NCBI RefSeq assembly: GCF_032118995.1
Contig: NC_092648.1
Coordinates: 24,332,059-24,396,058, forward strand
Direction: 5' to 3'
DNA: 64,000 bases
Source: Asterias amurensis
Lineage: Eukaryota > Echinodermata > Asteroidea > Forcipulatida > Asteriidae
Positions within the stretch are counted from its first letter, which is position 1. Each line of letters starts with the position of its first letter. Position numbers and translations under genes: made by a program. Positions 1-10,097 of the stretch are shown here, piece after piece. The notes beneath the pieces were generated by a model. It did no database searches. It saw nothing but the letters and a program-made list of their open reading frames with translations, and was not told the DNA's origin.

Positions 1-2372
1 CTCAGGATTGTTTGATTTGGTTGGTTTCTTGAGTTCATGCCAGTATCTTTAGAGTCCATTGCCATGTGACAAACTACTTAATGATAAAATCCTTGTATTT
101 GGTTGGTGGTTTGATGTTTGATCTAGTTCGAGTGGATTTTACTGAACTCGTAACCACCAAACTCTGCACCTACGATCACCATTTTCTGCTAAATGTGCAT
201 GCGCGGAATAAAATGTGCGCGCTTGGAAGCACACAAACAAAAGAAATCCCTGCTAAGCAGTGTATTTTGCTTGACGTAAGCGCAGAATTCACTGCTTCTT
301 CTAAGCACTGAATCTTTGCTTCCAGAGCAGAGCACTACATTGGGCCCATTCGCACAAGATTTTTCATAAGGTTTATCGCGATTCAGAACCGCAATGCATT
401 TTGGGAAGGAATATGGGGTGGTATCTACCAGTTTCTACGACTCGCGCTCGCAACGCCTATACCTTTGTGTGGGTTCAACAGCGCCCTCTCTTGAAATTTT
501 GCGATTTGCGATAAAACCTTAATAAGCAAGTTCCCATCATGATAGGCCTGGGTGACTAGTGAAATTTACTAACTGGACTAATCGCACCTCAAACCCAACT
601 ACGACACTTGTCGAGATAAATTACGGATTCTCAAGACTTGTGCGGCAAAGTGTTGCAAGCGCACGTTATATTATATGTTGCGAATAGTAAGAAGCAACAC
701 AACTAAGTGTTTCACCAGACAGGTAGTCGGGTCAACGTTTGAGCACGATTATAACAGAGTAGAAAAAAATAGTATTCGCGACTCAAATAATAATTTGTAG
801 TCGTGACTCAAACAATAATTTGTAGTCGCGACTTTAACACTAAAGCACACTAGTCGCCCCGGCCTACTTTTGCACGTAAGTAAACCACGGGTATTATCCT
901 GCGAATGCAAATCAAATTTTAAAGTCACTGTTGTTTTCGCAGCGAAAGTTTTGCAGGAGTTGAGCACAATTAGTCAATGTAGCGTTTTTTTATTGGGAAC
1001 TGTGACGCTCAAGAACGCATTCCTTGCTAAGCTGTTAAATTCGCTTAGCGTTAGCACAATTCCATGATTACGTAAGCGCTGCGATTCTTTCCCTTAAAAG
1101 CCATTGGCCCAAGACCAAACTACACTAAAGCTTTTTAAACACAAAAAGCAGCTAAACAAAGCAAATACAAGTACAAGTTGTGATTCAAGGTATTCTGCTC
1201 ATCTGGAATTTTTTAAAGCAAAATAATTTGCCTATTGATTATAATAAGTAGCTCTATAACATTTAGCCACTATTCTGCTCAATTTCTGCATTTTTATAAA
1301 GCAAAATGTTTTGCCTAATTATTATAAGCAGCTCTATACAAGTGACCCACTCAACCACAAGAGAAACGTCAGAATAATAAAATCGCTGCTTTTGTATTCC
1401 TGCCAAAGAGTTTTTGTATGTCATGGTATAATTTCCGAAAAGAAAGCGAAATACTTGAACTAGTTTACGGTTATGATCCCCGACTTCACCCGTAAAAGAT
1501 TCCAAATCCCAGGCGTTCTATTTTTGTCGTCCACGCTCGTCGCCTGGAATGAACCCGGTCAACTCGGTCCCAAACTAACTCGGTCCCAGTCATACGTTGA
1601 CAGTTTTTTCACTCATTTCTCAAAAACGAACCCGGTCAACTCGGTCCCAAACCAACTCGGTCCCAGTCATACGTTTTGACATTTTTTTTTCACTAATTTC
1701 TCAAAAACTACAACACCACAGCAAGTAATATTTTAAGGGAAGCTTTCAACTATCATTATCTTCAAACTGTTTAAGTTTAGTGTAATTCTGTGGACACCAT
1801 GGTATGTCGTCGTCGTCAAAAACGTACCCCTATCTATATACGCACGTTCGCTAAACGAAAACCCTATGCCTTTGTGTACGTCCAGAACTCGGTTAGGAAG
1901 TCAAGAAACAGACACTGCGCTGTGGTCCAGAACGTATGTAGAAAAACAAGAAAAAGAGACTTGAGTAGACTCCTCTCAAGAAGCCACAACTCATGATAGG
2001 TACATACGGAATCGCATTTACCACAGAGATCGTTTAACAATAACATGGAAGCGACTGCATCCAGTTATGTTCAAACGCGTAGACTCATCTCAAGAAGTCA
2101 CAACTCATGATAGGTACATACTGTACGGCATTTACCAAAGAGAATACTTCGCAATAACATGAAAGTGACTGCATCAAGTTTACAAATTAAAAATTCAAAT
2201 GAAGACCACGTGGTTAATTAATGAAGAATTTTTACACTTTTGTATTAGAATAAAGCTTAGGCTCTAAGCTTCAATTTGATATATGATTTAACTATTTTAT
2301 CCTAATACTTTAGGAGTAGGGGCCTAAACAAAAACGCTGTACAAACGCTATGGGGTTTGAGGCGGAAACAAA

Positions 2373-2420
<48 letters not shown>

Positions 2421-2424
2421 CTAG
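1..2424. repeat. Tandem array unit 1 (partial, no hairpin minisatellite)
   Basis: Right-hand part of the array unit; it aligns almost base for base with 3025-5704 and 6304-9180. It includes a 73-bp internal duplication built on an AACTCGGTCCCA motif (about 1551-1690) and ends in a pure (TAA)n tract (2376-2417) followed by CTAG at 2421-2424. Unlike units 2 and 3 it has no 27-nt hairpins in the TAA tract. No open frame exceeds about 80 codons, and none looks protein-like. I see no gene here. The left end of the unit lies outside the window. Confidence 0.9.
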
Positions 2425-2477
2425 ACATTAGGTGTTTGTGAACAAACACAAAGCTGTTCCGTGTTCTTTTGCTTAGA

Positions 2478-2900
2478 TTATGTGCTAAAATGACCAAGGA
2501 GCCTATAACTGAAAAAGAGTTTGAAATGTTGAATAGTGTCTTGAGTTATGATGCCACTTCCGGTTGACCCGAAAGTAGAGGTCGACATGGGGTCACGGTA
2601 ACCTAAGGCTAATCTCCAATGCCCAAGGGGTCTAAACTGAAAAAAAGTTTGAAAATCGGTTCAATGGCACTTGAGATATGGTCCCACTTCCAGTTGACAC
2701 GGAAGAAGAGGTCAAAATGAGGTCACGGTTTTTCCCAACAAATTTTAAGACCTAAGGAGTCTATAACTGAAGAATTTTTTTTAAATCGGTTGTGTAACTC
2801 TTGAGATATGGTCCCACTTCCGGTTAACCCGGAAGTAGAGGTCAACTTGAGGTCACAGTTTTTCAAAATTAATGTCCATGCCCCAAGGAGTCTTCACTAC
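2478..2900. repeat. Degenerate ~118-bp tandem repeats in array unit 2
   Basis: Four successive blocks share the order AAGGAGTCTATAACTGAA, AATCGGTT, CTTGAGATATGG, CCACTTCCGGTT, CCGGAAGTAGAGGTCA and GGTCACGGTTTTT. Each contains a small palindrome (ACTTCCGG...CCGGAAGT). The same four blocks recur at about 5757-6180 in unit 3. Confidence 0.8.
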
Positions 2901-5397
2901 AGACAGTGTAAAAATTGGTCCTGCACTTCTTGAGATATGGTGCTGCAAGGATTTTCACTGTCAATAGAGGGCGGTATATAAGATGAGTGGTCCCTAGTTG
3001 AATAATGTAAAAACTTGCATTTGACTCAGTATTGTTTGATTTGGTTGGTTTCTTGAGTTCATGCCAGTATCTTTAGAGTCCATTGCCATGTGACAAACTA
3101 CTTAATGATAAAATCCTTGTATTTGGTTGGTGGTTTGATGTTTGATCTAGTTCGAGTGGATTTTACTGAACTCGTAACCACCAAACTCTGCACCTACGAT
3201 CACCATTTTCTGCTAAATGTGCATGCGCGGAATAAAATGTGCGAGCTTGGAAGCACACAAACAAAAGAAATCCCTGCTAAGCAGTGTATTTCGCTTGACG
3301 TAAGCGCAGAATTCACTGCTTCTTCTAAGCACTGAATCTTTGCTTCCAGAGCAGAGCACTACATTGGGCCCATTCGCACAAGATTTTTCATAAGGTTTAT
3401 CGCGATTCAGAACCGCAATGCATTTTGGGAAGGAATATGGGGCGGTATCTACCAGTTTCTACGACTCGCGCTCGCAACGCCTATACCTTTGTGTGGGTTC
3501 AACAGCGCCCTCTCTTGAAATTTTGCGATTTGCGATAAAACCTTAATAAGCAAGTTCCCATCATGATAGGCCTGGGTGACTAGTGAAATTTACTAACTGG
3601 ACTAGTCGCACCTCAAACCCAACTACGACACTTGTCAAGATAAATTACGGATTCTCAAGACTTGTGCGGCAAAGTGTTGCAAGCGCACGTTATATTATAT
3701 GTTGCGAATAGAAAGAAGCAACACAACTAAGTGTTTCACCAGATAGGTAGTCGGGTCAACGTTTGAGCACGATTATAACAGAGTAGAGAAAAATAGTAGT
3801 TGCGACTCAAATAATAATTTGTAGTCGTGACTCAAACAATAATTTGTAGTCGCGACTTTAACACTAAAGCACACTAGTCGCCCCGGCCTACTTTTGCACA
3901 TAAGTAAACCACGGGTATTATCCTGCGAATGCAAATCTAATTTTTAAGTCACTGTTGTTTTCGCAGCGAAAGTTTTGCAGGTCAACTGTAGTCAACTGTA
4001 GCATTTTTTTATTGGGAACTGTGACGCTCAAGAACGCATTCCTTGCTAAGCTGTTAAATACGCTTAGCGTAAGCACAATTTCATGATTACGTAAGCGCTG
4101 CGATTCATTCCCTTAAAAGCCATCGGCCCAGGACCAAACTACACTGAAGCTTTTTAAACACAAAAAGCAGCTAAATACAGCAAATACAAGTACAAGTTGT
4201 GATTCAAGGTATTCTGCTCATCTGCAAATTTTTTAAAGCAAAATAATTTGCCTATTGATTATAATAAGTAGCTCTATAACATTTAGCCACTATTCTGCTC
4301 AGTTTCTGCTTTTTTACAAAGCAAAATGTTTTGCCTATTTATTATAAGCAGCTCTATACAAGTGACCCACTCAACCACAAGAGAAACGTCAGAATAATAA
4401 AATCGCTGCTTTTGTATTCCTGCCAAAGAGTTTTTGTATGTCATGGTATAATTTCCGAAAAGAAAGCGAAATACTTGAGTTAGTTTAGGGTTATGGTCCC
4501 CGATTTCACCCGTAAAAGATTCCAAATCCCAGGCGTTCTATTTTTGTCGTCCACGCTTGTCGCCTGAAACGAACCCGGTCAACTCGGTCCCAAACTAACT
4601 CGGTCCCAGTCATACGTTGACAGTTTTTTCACTCATTTCTCAAAAACGAACCCGGTCAACTCGGTCCCAAACCAACTCGGTCCCAGTCATACGTTGACAG
4701 GTTTTTTTTCACTAATTTCTCAAAAACTACAACACCACAGCAAGTAATATTTTAAGGGAAGCTTTCAACTATCATCATCTTCAAAATGTTTAAGTTTAGT
4801 GTAATTCTGTGGACACCATGGTACATGTATGTCGTCGTCGTCAAAAACGTACCCCTATTTATATACGCACGTTCGTTAAACGAAAACCCTATGCCTCTGT
4901 GTACGTCCAGAACTCGGTTAGGAAACGAAGAAACAGACACTGCGCTGTGGTCCAGAACGTATGTAGAAAAACAAGAAAAAGAGACTTGAGTAGACTCCTT
5001 TCAAGAAGTCACAACTCATGATAGTTACATACTGAATTGTATTTACCATGGAGAATGGTTAACAATAACATGGAAGTGACTGCATCCAGTTATGTTCAAA
5101 CGCGTAGACTCATCTCAAGAAGTCACAACTCATGATAGGTACATACTGTACGGCATTTACCAAAGAGAATATTTCGCAATAACATGAAAGTGACTGCATC
5201 AAGTTTACAAATTAAAAATTAAAATGAAGACCACGTGGTTAATTAATGACGAATTTTTACACTTTTGTATTAGAATAAAGCTTAGGTTCTAAGCTTCAAT
5301 TTGATATATGATTTAACTATTTTATCCTAATACTTTAGGAGTAGGGGCCTAAACAAAAACGCTGTACAAACGCTATGGGGTTTGAGGCGGAAACAAA

Positions 5398-5398
<1 letters not shown>

Positions 5399-5442
<44 letters not shown>

Positions 5443-5667
5443 TAATAAAAATCTCGACGAAAACAATAGCTGTTCCGACTGGATCGGAACAGCTAATAAT
5501 AAAAATCTCGACGAAAACAATAGCTGTTCCGACTGGATCGGAACAGCTAATAATAAAAATCTCGACGAAAACAATAGCTGTTCCGACTGGATCGGAACAG
5601 CTAATAATAATAAAAATAATAAAAATCTCGACGAAAACAATAGCTGTTCCGACTGGATCGGAACAGC

Positions 5668-5700
<33 letters not shown>
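5399..5700. repeat. TAA microsatellite with four 27-nt hairpins (unit 2)
   Basis: The TAA tract is interrupted by a 54-bp repeat containing a perfect hairpin: 11-bp stem AGCTGTTCCGA / TCGGAACAGCT around loop CTGGA. Hairpins lie at 5468-5494, 5522-5548, 5576-5602 and 5642-5668, spaced 54, 54 and 66. The linker reads ATCTCGACGAAAACAAT. Long open frames here (poly-Asn, poly-Ile, poly-Leu) are a by-product of the repeat. Confidence 0.95.
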
Positions 5701-5756
5701 CTAGACATTAGGTGTTTGTGAACAAACACAAAGCTGTTCCGTGTTCTTTTGCTTAG

Positions 5757-6180
5757 ATTATGTGCTAAAATGACCAAGGAGCCTATAACTGAAAAAAAGT
5801 TTGAAATGTTGATAGTGTCTTGAGTTATGATGCCACTTCCGGTTGACCCGAAAGTAGAGGTCGACATGGGGTCACGGTAACCTAAGGCTAATCTCCAATG
5901 CCCAAGGGGTCTAAACTGAAAAAAAGTTTGAAAATCGGTTCAATGGCACTTGAGATATGGTCCCACTTCCAGTTGACACGGAAGAAGAGGTCAAAATGAG
6001 GTCACGGTTTTTCCCAACAAATTTTAAGACCTAAGGAGTCTATAACTGAAGAATTTTTTTTAAATCGGTTGTGTAACTCTTGAGATATGGTCCCACTTCC
6101 GGTTAACCCGGAAGTAGAGGTCAACTTGAGGTCACAGTTTTTCAAAATTAATGTCCATGCCCCAAGGAGTCTTCACTACA
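5757..6180. repeat. Degenerate ~118-bp tandem repeats in array unit 3
   Basis: Counterpart of the blocks at 2478-2900, with the same order of motifs and very few differences. It carries no coding signal. Confidence 0.8.
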
Positions 6181-8674
6181 GACAGTGTAAAAATTGGTCC
6201 TGCACTTCTTGAGATATGGTGCTGCAAGGATTTTCACTGTCAATAGAGGGCGGTATATAAGATGAGTGGTCCCTAGTTGAATAATGTAAAAACTTGCATT
6301 TGACTCAGTATTGTTTGATTTGGTTGGTTTCTCGAGTTCATGCCAGTATCTTTAGAGTCCATTGCCATGTGACAAACTACTTAATGATAAAATCCTTGTA
6401 TTTGGTTGGTGGTTTGATGTTTGATCTAGTTCGAGTGGATTTTACTGAACTCGTAACCACCAAACTCTGCACCTACGATCACCATTTTCTGCTAAATGTG
6501 CATGCGCGGAATAAAATGTGCGAGCTTGGAAGCACACAAACAAAAGAAATCCCTGCTAAGCAGTGTATTTCGCTTGACGTAAGCGCAGAATTCACTGCTT
6601 CTTCTAAGCACTAAATCTTTGCTTCCAGAGCACAGCACTACATTGGGCCCATTCGCACAAGATTTTTCATAAGGTTTATTGCGATTCAGAACCGCAATGC
6701 ATTTTGGGAAGGAATATGGGGCGGTATCTACCAGTTTCTACGACTCGTGCTCGCAACGCCTATACCTTTGTGTGGGTTCAACAGCGCCCTCTCTTGAAAT
6801 TTTGCGATTTGCGATAAAACCTTAATAAGCAAGTTCCCATCATGATAGGCCTGGGTGACTAGTGAAATTTACTAACTGGACTAGTCGCACCTCAAACCCA
6901 ACTACGACACTTGTCAAGATAAATTACGGATTCTCAAGACTTGTGCGGCAAAGTGTTGCAAGCGCACGTTATATTATATGTTGCGAATAGTAAGAAGCAA
7001 CACAACTAAGTGTTTCACCAGATAGGTAGTCGGGTCAACGTTTGAGCACGATTATAACAGAGTTAGAGAAAAATAGTAGTCGCGACTCAAATAATAATTT
7101 GTAGTCGTGACTCAAACAATAATTTGTAGTCGCGACTTTAACACTAAAGCACACTAGTCGCCCCGGCCTACTTTTGCACATAAGTAAACCACGGGTATTA
7201 TCCTGCGAATGCAAATCAAATTTTTAAGTCACTGTTGTTTTCGCAGCGAAAGGTTTGCAGGTCAACTGTAGTCAACTGTAGCATTTTTTTATTGGGAACT
7301 GTGACGCTCAAGAACGCATTCCTTGCTAAGCTGTTAAATACACTTAGCGTAAGCACAATTTCATGATTACGTAAGCGCTGCGATTCATTCCCTTAAAAGC
7401 CATCGGCCCAGGACCAAACTACACTGAAGCTTTTTAAACACAAAAAGCAGCTAAACACAGCAAATACAAGTACAAGTTGTGATTCAAGGTATTCTGCTCA
7501 TCTGCAAATTTTTTAAAGCAAAATAATTTGCCTATTGATTATAATAAGTAGCTCTATAACATTTAGCCACTATTCTGCTCAGTTTCTGCTTTTTTATAAA
7601 GCAAAATGTTTTGCCTATTTATTATATATAAGCAGCTCTATACAAGTGACCCACTCAACCACAAGAGAAACGTCAGAATAATAAAATCGCTGCTTTTGTA
7701 TTCCTGCCAAAGAGTTTTTGTATGTCATGGTATAATTTCCGAAAAGAAAGCGAAATACTTGAGTTAGTTTAGGGTTATGGTCCCCGATTTCACCCGTAAA
7801 AGATTCCAAATCCCAGGCGTTCTATTTTTGTCGTCCACGCTTGTCGCCTGAAACGAACCCGGTCAACTCGGTCCCAAACTAACTCGGTCCCAGTCATACG
7901 TTGACAGTTTTTTCACTCATTTCTCAAAAACGAACCCGGTCAACTCGGTCCCAAACCAACTCGGTCCCAGTCATACGTTGACAGGTTTTTTTTCACTAAT
8001 TTCTCAAAAACTACAACACCACAGCAAGTAATATTTTAAGGGAAGCTTTCAACTATCATTATCTTCAAAATGTTTAAGTTTAGTGTAATTCTGTGGACAC
8101 CATGGTATGTCGTCGTCGTCAAAAACGTACCCCTATTTATATACGCACGTTCGTTAAACGAAAACCCTATGCCTCTGTGTACGTCCAGAACTCGGTTAGG
8201 AAACGAAGAAACAGACACTGCGCTGTGGTCCAGAACGTATGTAGAAAAACAAGAAAAAGAGACTTGAGTAGACTCCTCTCAAGAAGTCACAACTCATGAT
8301 AGGTACATACTGAATTGTATTTACCATGGAGAATGGTTAACAATAACATGGAAGTGACTGCATCCAGTTATGTTCAAACGCGTAGACTCATCTCAAGAAG
8401 TCACAACTCATGATAGGTACATACTGTACGGCATTTACCAAAGAGAATATTTCGCAATAACATGAAAGTGACTGCATCAAGTTTACAAATTAAAAATTCA
8501 AATGAAGACCACGTGGTTAATTAATGAAGAATTTTTACACTTTTGTATTAGAATAAAGCTTAGGTTCTAAGCTTCAATTTGATATATGATTTAACTATTT
8601 TATCCTAATACTTTAGGAGTAGGGGCCTAAACAAAAACGCTGTACAAACGCTATGGGGTTTGAGGCGGAAACAA

Positions 8675-8675
8675 A

Positions 8676-8726
<51 letters not shown>

Positions 8727-9180
8727 TAATAAAAATCTCGACGAAAACAATAGCTGTTCCGACTGGATCGGAACAGCTAATAATAAAAATCTCGACGAAA
8801 ACAATAGCTGTTCCGACTGGATCGGAACAGCTAATAATAATAATAATAAAAATAATAAAAATCTCGACGAAAACAATAGCTGTTCCGACTGGATCGGAAC
8901 AGCTAATAATAATAATAATAATAATAATAAAAATAATAAAAATCTCGACGAAAACAATAGCTGTTCCGACTGGATCGGAACAGCTAATAATAAAAATCTC
9001 GACGAAAACAATAGCTGTTCCGACTGGATCGGAACAGCTAATAATAATAATAATAATAATAATAAAAATAATAAAAATCTCGACGAAAACAATAGCTGTT
9101 CCGACTGGATCGGAACAGCTAATAATAAAAATCTCGACGAAAACAATAGCTGTTCCGACTGGATCGGAACAGCTAACTAG
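8675..9180. repeat. TAA microsatellite with seven 27-nt hairpins (unit 3)
   Basis: Same hairpin as in unit 2, at 8752, 8806, 8878, 8959, 9013, 9094 and 9148 (27 nt each), spaced 54, 72, 81, 54, 81 and 54. The alternation suggests amplification of a two-hairpin block with variable TAA spacers. The last hairpin is followed directly by AACTAG and then lipase-locus sequence. Confidence 0.95.
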
Positions 9181-9659
9181 AATATGAAAGGCCCAACAAG
9201 CATAAAAAGGAACGCGTCTACCAGTGTTGAAAAATAGCAGACGCGCGCGAACTAGCCGTAGCTGTAGCCGAAGTCGCCGTTTCGGACACGGCCTAAGTTA
9301 AAACTGTGTACAAACTTCTCCTGATAGCGCCCTCTTTTGAATCCTCCTCCTACACCTACGTTAATCCGACCCCTGCGTTAATTTCCAATGAGGAGGACTG
9401 AATTTCCGGCAGACAGAATTCCCTGGTACCCGGCACTGATCTCCAGTGGGACAGAATTCCCGCCACAACCCCACTCAACGAGAACGAAAACGAGCACGAC
9501 CAAAATGCACGCCCTCTCGATTGGTTGAAATGCTCCACGCAGAATACGTCCACGCCCATTCAACCAATCGAGGGCGTGCATTTTTATCGTTCTCGTTTTC
9601 GTTCTCGTTATCGGGGCCTGTGTGACCGGACCTCTAATCAATGTTCCTTCTTTTTACAG
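9181..9659 (+). other. Remnant of lipase intron 4 upstream of orphan exon A
   Basis: Matches 52077-52695 (intron 4 of gene C) at 9181-9216 and again from about 9297 on; the part between is replaced or deleted. It keeps the polypyrimidine tract and CAG acceptor (CTTCTTTTTACAG) just before 9660. The foldback at 9471-9628 lies inside it. Confidence 0.8.
9471..9628. mobile_element. Foldback MITE, AACGAGAACGAAAACGAG family
   Basis: Two arms, rich in CGAGAACGAAAACGAG on the left and its inverse on the right, face each other around a short centre containing CCACGC. The right arm ends GGGGCCTGTGTGACC. Copies sit at 49653-49831 (complete, with GGTCACACAGGCC at both ends) and 52509-52663. The element ends about 30 bp before the exon-5 splice acceptor. 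Confidence 0.8.
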
Positions 9660-9947
9660 TTGGGTCACCAAGATTTGTATCCGAACAAAGGAACCTTTAT
9701 GCAACCAAAGTGTTTGTGGAAGGTCGCTTGCAGTCACATGCGGGCATATGACTTCTACTTATCCAGCATAAAGAACTTCGACATTCAGCCCGGCCAAACC
9801 TGTTCCTTCGTCACTGAAGCGTGCAGCGGGACGACGTGCAGCGGTACATGTCCCCGGATGGGCATCCATGCTGAGAAAGGAGACGGCTCTGGAAGTTTTC
9901 GCATCACGATGACATCAAGCAACTGCGGATGTGCACACATTGTCTAG
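9660..9947 (+). pseudogene. Orphan last exon of a pancreatic-lipase-family gene (A)
   Basis: An intact 95-codon exon with stop TAG at 9945-9947 and a good CAG acceptor at 9657-9659. It encodes the lipase C-terminal part: the GHQDLYPN segment, lid cysteines flanking LWKVA, then CSH with the catalytic His, and a cysteine-rich tail (SGTCPRMGIHAEKGDG). It is nearly identical to exon 5 of gene C, with seven base differences by my count, five of them changing residues (such as L for W in the lid). Exons 1-4 are absent: upstream lies the tandem array. As it stands it cannot encode a full lipase; it is either a decapitated pseudogene or could be spliced to an unseen exon. It heads the first copy of the A-B / C-D segmental duplication. 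Confidence 0.9.
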
Positions 9948-10097
9948 GAGACGTTTGGATGGGTTATTAACAACAACAACAAGAGGAAGAAATACCAAAG
10001 TATGCCTACAAGCCTCTGCCCTTACTACCAAATTTAATTCTCCTCCAAAGTACATTGAGCTTATTTTGGTGATGGTATTTTACTGAGAATTTAATTA
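9948..10097 (+). other. 3' UTR start of orphan exon A, first duplicate
   Basis: Matches the gene C 3' UTR (52984-53130). Together with the end of the exon, 9889-10097 is repeated at 13251-13459. The polyadenylation signal is lost here and kept only in the second duplicate. Confidence 0.75.

Larger units (their letters stand above)
2425..5704. repeat. Tandem array unit 2 (about 3.28 kb, 4 hairpins)
   Basis: A full unit runs from the base after CTAG (2421-2424) to the next CTAG (5701-5704). It begins with a short palindrome (GTGTTTGT-GA-ACAAACAC) and the 10-mer AGCTGTTCCG; the inverse CGGAACAGCT closes the hairpins at the other end, so the two ends carry an asymmetric inverted repeat. The body holds four degenerate tandem repeats of about 118 bp (2478-2900), the 73-bp duplication (about 4570-4700), and a TAA tract with four hairpins (5399-5700). 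It is non-coding by every frame I could judge. The organisation fits a non-autonomous rolling-circle transposon that amplified head to tail; no Rep or helicase frame is present, so the class is inferred. Confidence 0.8.
5705..9180. repeat. Tandem array unit 3 (about 3.48 kb, 7 hairpins)
   Basis: Third head-to-tail copy, again starting after CTAG. Nearly all of the extra length relative to unit 2 comes from expansion of the terminal hairpin minisatellite (7 against 4). It ends AACTAG at 9175-9180. The sequence immediately downstream (tatgaaaggcccaacaag) is also found at 52077 beside a CTAG at 52071, which is the matching intron-4 position of lipase gene C and lacks the array. That paralogous site behaves as an empty site, so 9180 is the array boundary. 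Confidence 0.85.

Noticed and set aside
66-311. 81-codon frame repeated in all three array units (also 3090 and 6294)
   Set aside because: Its recurrence comes from the tandem repeat; there is no domain, signal or splice context, and the frame crosses a degenerate MITE-like segment.
5335-5711. Open frames of 100+ codons rich in Asn, Ile or Leu over the TAA/hairpin tract
   Set aside because: TAA is a stop in only one frame and direction, and the 54-bp unit is a multiple of three, so long frames appear automatically on both strands; no signal of translation.
8752-9174. Hairpin minisatellite as a CRISPR array
   Set aside because: The 'spacers' are identical TAA-rich linkers, the repeats contain the hairpin plus linker, there are no cas genes, and the window is eukaryotic.
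8613-9187. 175-177 codon frames over the unit-3 hairpin tract
   Set aside because: Same artefact of a triplet microsatellite with a 54-bp insert; the repeated peptide is the hairpin read in frame.
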